From Notospermus geniculatus (Eukaryota > Nemertea > Pilidiophora > Heteronemertea > Lineidae): a stretch of 64,000 nt of DNA. Shown piece after piece: positions 57,580 through 64,000 of the stretch. The first letter of the stretch is position 1; the number at the start of each line of letters is the position of its first letter. Below the pieces are notes generated by a model that saw only the letters and a program-made list of their open reading frames with translations, searched no databases and had not been told where the DNA came from. The DNA lies in the NCBI GenBank assembly GCA_002633025.1, contig NMRB01000501.1, forward strand, positions 161,275 through 225,274, read 5' to 3'. The position numbers and the translations under genes were made by a program.

Positions 57580-60500
57580 GCTCGACTTTCATCTCCACAG
57601 GCAGCTCTACCAAAGATGCTAAAAACAGAGTACATCCTCCATCCGCCACAGCGTCCTTGACTCATTGCAACCCCTCCAAGTGGTAGATTGCAGGTAATGC
57701 TCATTCCAAACCAACAGACTTTCTTCTCTCAGCCATGCAGTCGATGATGACGCCGACATAGCTGAGTGCTCAGGCTATCGTTTATGAAACAAGCTGTACA
57801 TGATCGTACCCAATGGAACAATAAGACACCTCAGGCATGTCAGGGAACAATTCTGGAGATCATCGAAGATCAAAAGATGGAATACTGCCTTCATCTTCTC
57901 ATCTGTTTATACCAGGTTATGATTTTTATGAACAAGAGGAATGTTGATGTGTTTATCTCGGAATACCACAAACACTAACAAGCCTTGCAACTTCTGCCAA
58001 GATCTTCTCATCACCAGTTTCACATATAGTACAAGATATTCACCATTTGGGCAAATTCAAAATCTACTTTTCATTTTTCTTGCCATTTCTATCACAACAT
58101 GAATGATCACTATATACCAACATACTTTATAACATCTGAACTATAGGCCTATCCCAAGATAATTTAGTGGCCTTAAAACACAATTCAAAACAGAAGCCAA
58201 CAATTTACCAACTTAACCTCTTGTCAAAGTAGTCAATTAACTTAAAGACTTGCTTAGCCTTTTTGCCAACACTTCGCACAAAAAAAAGCAATTTAGATTA
58301 AAGATTGGGTTTTACTTTTGCTGAATCGAGAGGTTTGGCGAAGGCACGCATTCACCGCCAGAAGGTCAAGCCGTTGTACTCATCTAATTTTAAGGCATCC
58401 ACAACCAAGCAGCACAAACACTAGAAAGCCACTCTACTTGACATTTCTTATAATTGCAATATCGGGTATGAAAGTATCATAGAATTGAACATCATAGCTA
58501 TCTCATAGAAGGTGAAAGTCCAAGGCTTTGCCAATAACTGCAATATCAAAGGTGCTTTCCATTGAACAAGGGACATGTTTTGTCGTGTCATGTCTGTTTC
58601 TTGTTTGGCTGTCAGCTTACTGGAAATTCTCTTCGTTTGCTTATCACCCATATGTCCCATGACTCAATTGGTCCACAAATATTGCTATACAATATTTACC
58701 CTTTGATGTGTACATGAGAATTCAATCAGTTGTGTATCTTTAAGACTTTGTTTGGTTTGGCCATTGTAAACTATGCCAAGGTTTTGATACACTTGTTTTC
58801 AGAACATTTCAATATCGGCACAACTGCAGCTGCGGGCTCCCTTTCAGATGTCCTGGACATCGGGGCATTCAAATATATTTTGGATTGAAATATTGCAGAT
58901 GGTCTTTTGGCCCTACAATATATCATGAGGCAGGAAATTTAGAACATTGTTTTTCCAACACTAAGGTGTGACAAGATCAAATTACATTTCAAGTCATATC
59001 GAACATCAGTCAAATGAGCAATATGCACAGATGGACAGATGGACAGGGCCTTTAATAGCATTATCGAAACATATCAATACTATTCTCTCCTCTTTCAGAC
59101 CCTTGCTTGTCCTCACAGAAGCCGACAATCTAACAGCTGTATCTGGGCACCACATGGTAAACCATGGCCATTCACGAGCATCTCACTGGTAACAGCATTT
59201 GTCTACGCAGTGAATACCAGGAAAAACAGTCCTCAAATGCTATTGTTTGCCCGAGTCTTTGATCTTGTAGCCCATGGCCGCTTTCTTCATGCATGGCCAC
59301 TGTATGCACTACTTCCATTAAATTGTCCCAACATGGGGTCTCCTTGTGAAGATTCAAAACAACAACAATGATAATTTGAGCAGACACCTGGGGAGTTCAT
59401 GCCATGGAGTTGAGGAATGTTGGACATATCATGCCCTTACACTTGTACAGGAAGATGATGTCAACCTAGGATGAGCCAAACAGGAGGACCTCAGCTGATT
59501 TCATGTCAAGTTGACCAGAACTGCAGTCTGTGCATCTTATGTTGAAAACATGAAATGTACAGATTCAAATGCAGACGAAGGATGAAACCAACACATGTAT
59601 GCTGATCCCATGAATGTACATGGATCTAATTTCTTCCTTCTTCCTTTTTTTTAGGAAGTCTCTCCCGCCTCAGGAAAGGATGACATTTCCTGCTCACCAA
59701 TATGAATGGAAAGGTGCCCTGAGTTTGTCATCACAGCTGCCAGGACTCACAAATGCAATACAAGGATAAGAAAGCAAATCAACAGGGGTGGAAAGACAGG
59801 TTCATTACACTGAAAGAGGACCCTTACATCCCAAACAAGATTTGGAACTGGAATCCTCACAACAAAGGTTCAATGCATAGGGATTTCAATAAGTTCATTA
59901 TTGGGTTACTGCTGGCGGTAACTGTGGACATGTAGCTGCATGCTGTATCCAAAGGTCGAAAAATTGGAAATAATGGTTTGAGCTTTCCACACTGGGCCTA
60001 GGACTATGGGCTAGGTTTCGATCTGCAATCGTAAATGGATAAGATATTTGAAGTAAGAAGGCCCTGGGCATTTCCTGCTTGAGTTTTTGTATTTTTGTGA
60101 GTTGCTCTAGCAAAACTTTTCTATCTGCACCGCCAAAGCAGTGATATATTTAATCCAGAGTGAAATCACAATGATCATAAGCCTAGTGAGATAAGCTTAG
60201 GAAAAGTTTGGCAATAGGATTATATTTCGCAATTAAACAGATCGTTTGAAGTCTAGTTTTGCAAGCAAAGAGATAAGAACTTGTGACATATCTGATAATT
60301 TCTCAATTAGACGTGAAGTATTGTTGACAGAAGACCCTGACACTGTGAAGAGGAAACTAGATAAANTTAATGGGCTCCATCGACTATCACCAATTAAGAC
60401 CATTCCATCTATCTGTCGGCATCCTTTGTACTTCAATCCTGATGGAAGGATATCATCCTCTGGTCCCAAAGGGCCAAAGTTAAAGGGCCACTTGCTTGGC

Positions 60501-60848
60501 AAAAGCGAGGCGGTTCCTTTCTGAATCAGCCTTGTTCGGCAAATGTCCCAAAGGGCCCCAAGAGCTGTCTGAGCCAAATGGTACGAGTTAACTCAAGTGC
60601 CAATGGGAGGTTAGTATTCGTATTCAACTTTCTGGGAATGTTGATGAAATAGGTGGCTACATATCTGCCTGAAAGCAACTTGTCTGTAAGCAAATGTCAA
60701 TTTCATCTATTGGTATGCCAACTGAATCAAGAGTCACGGTGAATTCTGAATCAAGAGTGAATTCTATATCCAGCAGGAGGAAACCACATTGCCCAGAGAA
60801 AATCTGTTAAGTCAAAGAGAGTCGCTTTTTATCACATGACAAAACTGA
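57580..60848. other. No gene supported; an N at 60366
   Basis: Short frames only. A minus frame of 114 codons (60233-60577) crosses the N and is unreliable. GGACAGAT-type short repeats occur at about 59030. Confidence 0.4.
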
Positions 60849-60849
60849 C

Positions 60850-60915
60850 CATCCGGGGATCGAACCTGGAATCTCAAAGGTGACAGGCCTGTTTCCATAT
60901 AGCACCAGTTTGACA
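60850..60915 (-). ncRNA. tRNA-derived SINE-like or tRNA pseudogene fragment
   Basis: On the minus strand an A-box-like TGGTGCTATATGG (plus 60895-60907) is followed about 30 bases later by a B box GGTTCGATCCC (plus 60856-60866) set in a T-arm-like CCAGG-TTCGATC-CCCGG. The T stem has one A-C mismatch and the rest does not fold as a cloverleaf by eye. A tRNA-derived SINE head or tRNA pseudogene therefore fits better than a working tRNA. Confidence 0.5.
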
Positions 60916-60920
60916 GCCTA

Positions 60921-61131
60921 TTAAAGGAGCACGGTATTGCCACTTCTTCCCAACAGCCGGCGCCCCGTGCCACTCTCCAACCCAAGGGACTAACTACGTT
61001 TTGGCGAATGACCCGATTTCCTGCATACATTTTGTAATGGATTTTTGTTGTACGTTTTGCTGCCACTAGGTGGCTCCCTCTACGTCGGCAGTCAAATGAC
61101 GCAATAGAGATCCAATACCGTGCTCCTTTAA
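60921..61131. mobile_element. MITE family E, copy 2
   Basis: TTAAAGGAGCACGGTATTG at the left is matched exactly by the complement of CAATACCGTGCTCCTTTAA at the right. The internal ACAGCCGGCGCC and CTCTCCAA blocks match the element at 16303-16524 in opposite orientation. It lies immediately beside the tRNA-like fragment. Confidence 0.85.
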
Positions 61132-61134
61132 GCA

Positions 61135-62350
61135 AGTGAACGTACCACTGCAGCCACTCGTCATGGCAATTATGTTAGTTCAAGTAACATCTTCGCTTGT
61201 TATTTCAATGGTCATTAAATTGAAAACCAATGCTAGAAACTCATTTTCCCAATACCCCGGAATAGTCTGTCTTCGTGACCCCCTCCTTGTATGTCCACAA
61301 GCCTAGTACATTTCACCCCGCATGGAATGCTCAAATTGCACTTCTGACATGTCTCAGGGTTTGTTTTCAGGACCCATGACATACCAGCATCACTGAAGAA
61401 TGCGTAGAAATGTGCAACACTCTGATATCCTGCAATATGACCCCAACTTCCTGAGAAAACTGATCGTCGCAAACAACCAGTGTTACATCATGACTCATAC
61501 ATCGGAAGACGATCTATCCATGTATGCCTGCGACTCCGATCATCGTTGTCGCATACCCAGCTCTTGGGAATGCGAAACAACACTACTTAGTCATTTAATT
61601 TTGGCATAATTTGCACTGTTGTGAGATCCTGATGCATTTTTAATTTGTTTTTTATGGCATGCTAGATTCCAAATGGCTTGATTTTCAAGGTTTGGGTGAG
61701 TGCTGATAAAAACGCCATAAAACGCAATTAATCAGCTTTAGAGTTAGACTTTCAAGATCACTTGGCAGTGTTCATGCAGGAGGCATGAATGTCACCTGGT
61801 GGTAAACAGCTGAACCAATTTCAAAGAACTGTGTTCAAGAATAATGGTAAATGGAACTCTCCACCTCAAGTTCTTTTTGCTCCCTTTCCTCTTAAGGGGG
61901 AGGGGCAAACATTTTGCATGCTTTGTCATTCAGGTACAAAAATTCTGAACCCAAATGGCCTAATTAATACAGGTCAGAGCAATCAATTACATCTAGGCTG
62001 TATCAAAAATAGATACCTATTTTTGGCGGTATAGGCCCATATTTTCATGACCACCAAATTACTATCATCAGGCATTCTTTAGCCAGTAAGACCTATCATT
62101 TATTAACCATCTTTATATTTGGTAACAAGACTGAAAACAACAGGGGGTGATTAAATGATTAAATTCCAGATGTGACACCCTATAGATTCTTTGCGGCTTT
62201 CCAACAATTGAGACCTCTGATCTTCTTCACACTAATTTATGCCATTATTGAATTTTCCCATGGTCTCATCTCACAGTGTGCCATTCAGACAAAACCAAAC
62301 ACGCCACTCAAGAACAAATCACAGTTGTTCATTCTGTAAGATCCCAGCAG
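61135..62350. other. No gene seen
   Basis: AT-rich, short frames only; no recognisable repeat. Confidence 0.45.
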
Positions 62351-62580
62351 GGGCCACCGGCGGCAATATCACTGATTTTGTCTCACAAGCAGGTGGAGGG
62401 GTACCCAGAGTGAAGTGGATCTATTCAATGTTTAATGGGGAAAAGTTTGAAATGCATGAAAATAATGACGGAGCCACCATCAGTGAAAGCTCGATCTGCT
62501 TTAGAATCAGTGAAAGACAACTGAGAAAGTGCGGAACGACAGAGCAGATTAAAACTATAGTCCCTTTAAATCAACAATGA
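62351..62580 (+). CDS. Weak candidate exon with Ig-like spacing
   Basis: After an acceptor-like CCCAGCAG, the frame stays open for about 75 codons. In the open phase the junction is phase 1, common for Ig-domain exons. The peptide has a VPRVKWIY core with Trp placed as in an Ig C strand, then FNGEKFEM and SESSICFRIS, which could be the E strand. The canonical first Cys and the D-x-G-x-Y-x-C motif are absent. It could be a degenerate Ig exon, another domain, or chance. No clear donor is seen. Confidence 0.15.
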
Positions 62581-62589
62581 CAGAATGAT

Positions 62590-63349
62590 GTATTCATGAG
62601 TTAGCATCATATGATGGACTCATTGATAGACCAACCTGTCACCAATTTCACGCTGAGAGCCAGCTTGGATCATACAGAACCGCCCTTTGATCATATGTCT
62701 TTTATACTTAATCGTCCTCTCACGCGATCGGGACCTTTAATCGATGATACACCCTGCTGTGGCTTTGCGGAGAAGAAATGTTGACAATGAGAGTTTCACC
62801 AAGACATCCTAATTCTAAACACTGCCGCTTCCTAAGGTGCCTAATTATTGAATTTAGAACCAAGTATCAAGGACACAATCACCCTCTTTGCTCTATGGAA
62901 CACTGAATGAATTCACTACATACATACATTTAACCATAAAAACAAGCAACAGGTAAAGAAAGTAAAGAAGACCATCACTTACCTAATACCTGCAGAACAA
63001 AACTGACTGATGTGTAAGCTTACAGAACTTGTTCTTGAAGACAAAGCCACTTGTATGATTGTGAAATCAACAAGTAGGGCCTACAATTGTCCACCGAACC
63101 CAACACTCAAATGCAGCCTCCAAAGGTGTTACTCTAGCAGATAATGAAGATTGCACGAGAAAGCTGACCTCGCTACAGAGTAGAATGCACACAGCGCTTG
63201 TCAATTTCATCTACAACCAATGCACACTGTCATAGCAGCTGATATTGTTTCAGCAACAGCATACCTTGATAGTGTTGACACAGGAGACAGTGATTGTGGT
63301 AACATGATCAGAGGCAAATATGCTGATAGAATTAGGGGAGACCGGGGCT
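62590..63349. other. No gene seen
   Basis: No frame of interest; only ordinary AT-rich sequence. Confidence 0.45.
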
Positions 63350-64000
63350 GGTTGTAACACTTTTTCTTTTGAGGTCGATTACTTCCTAATTACAGGAGGT
63401 ATTTATAACCTGCTTGGTCTTTTGAATATTTGATATCAATGGTCACTTGTGCACTAAACAAAGTTTAGCCATCTCTATCCATGTCTCTGAATGAAATGGT
63501 CCATGGACCATGTGCTCACCTGGGTGAACGTACCAGAAAAACAAACGACAAATGTTAAATCGAAATGTTCCAGGGTCATGTATCCTCGTTAGATGCACCT
63601 GATAAAAATTTGGCGAAAATCCAGTTCAGGAGTTACATGTACTGGACTTTGAGCTTTGGTTATGGCCACCTGGTGGCCAAGCGGAGAATTGAATCGGACC
63701 AAAAAGTGGTGTCATAGGTCATCTGACATAGGGGTGTATATGTACCAAGTTTCAAGTCAATAGCCCAAGCAGTTACGAAACGCACCACCAAATGACTAAA
63801 TTTGAACTTTGACCTCTGTGACCTTGAAAAGTCGGTCAAATCAAAAACCCCTTACTTATGTCATGCATCCTCATTAGAAGCACCAATGATAAAAATTTGG
63901 AGAGGATCCACTCATCAGTTCATGAGTTATTGCACTTTTTGTGTTTTTGGTTTCCGCCACCTGGTGGCCAAGCTAAGAGTCAAATCGGACCGAAACTTGG
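63350..64000. repeat. ~285-bp tandem/dispersed repeat running off the window end
   Basis: The block starting TCATGTATCCTCGTTAGATG at 63576 recurs as TCATGCATCCTCATTAGAAG at 63861. Both are followed by ATAAAAATTTGG, then GAGTTA, CCACCTGGTGGCCAAGC and TCGGACC. The unit also contains TTTGACCTCTGTGACCTTGA. The lead-in GGAGACCGGGGCTGGTTGTA at 63352 looks like the edge of another repeat. The second unit is cut by the window end. Confidence 0.85.

Noticed and set aside
57387-57686. Opposed frames of 99 and 82 codons with Arg/Ala-rich products
   Set aside because: CpG-rich MITE composition lacks stop codons on either strand.

Overview
This window is eukaryotic. It shows no operons, no ribosome-binding-site spacing and no long open frame: the longest is about 190 codons and looks repeat-driven. 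It is AT-rich and crowded with microsatellites, minisatellites and short terminal-inverted-repeat (foldback/MITE-like) elements. The palindrome TAGGCCTA recurs (26349, 26367, 40753, 48221, 50655, 52083, 58144), as do strings such as ACATGTACATGTA. From general experience these fit a marine invertebrate, perhaps a deuterostome such as an echinoderm or hemichordate. That placement is an inference; no marker gene confirms it. Five single N characters (1190, 6104, 10846, 13538, 60366) suggest contig joins or masked bases.

Layout. 1-3069 holds two copies of a >1.1 kb segment either side of the N at 1190, and 12617-14446 holds two ~0.9 kb copies either side of the N at 13538; both look like unmerged overlapping contigs or haplotypes. 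7.6-12 kb carries repeat fragments, two hAT-type inverted-repeat remnants and a degenerate 15-bp minisatellite. 14.5-17.6 kb has three foldback elements, the one candidate small secreted protein gene (minus strand, 17141-16837, apparently with a one-base frame break) and a tRNA-like fragment. 18.9-31 kb contains many short broken open frames that may be eroded coding sequence, one candidate exon with a strong splice donor (minus, 25655) and a foldback element at 30.03-30.50 kb. 33-45 kb is intron/intergenic-like DNA with dispersed repeats, a 52-55-bp minisatellite (36.46-36.77 kb), a perfect 20-bp minisatellite (42.64-42.77 kb) and hairpin elements at 39.6, 43.2, 44.2, 35.6 and 45.1 kb. 49.9-64 kb contains more foldbacks, a hAT-like MITE, a CpG-rich MITE, a tRNA-derived SINE-like piece, a weak Ig-like exon candidate and a ~285-bp tandem/dispersed repeat running off the end.

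I can support no complete functional gene and no gene system. The reliable content is repeats and assembly structure; protein-coding calls are tentative and scored low.
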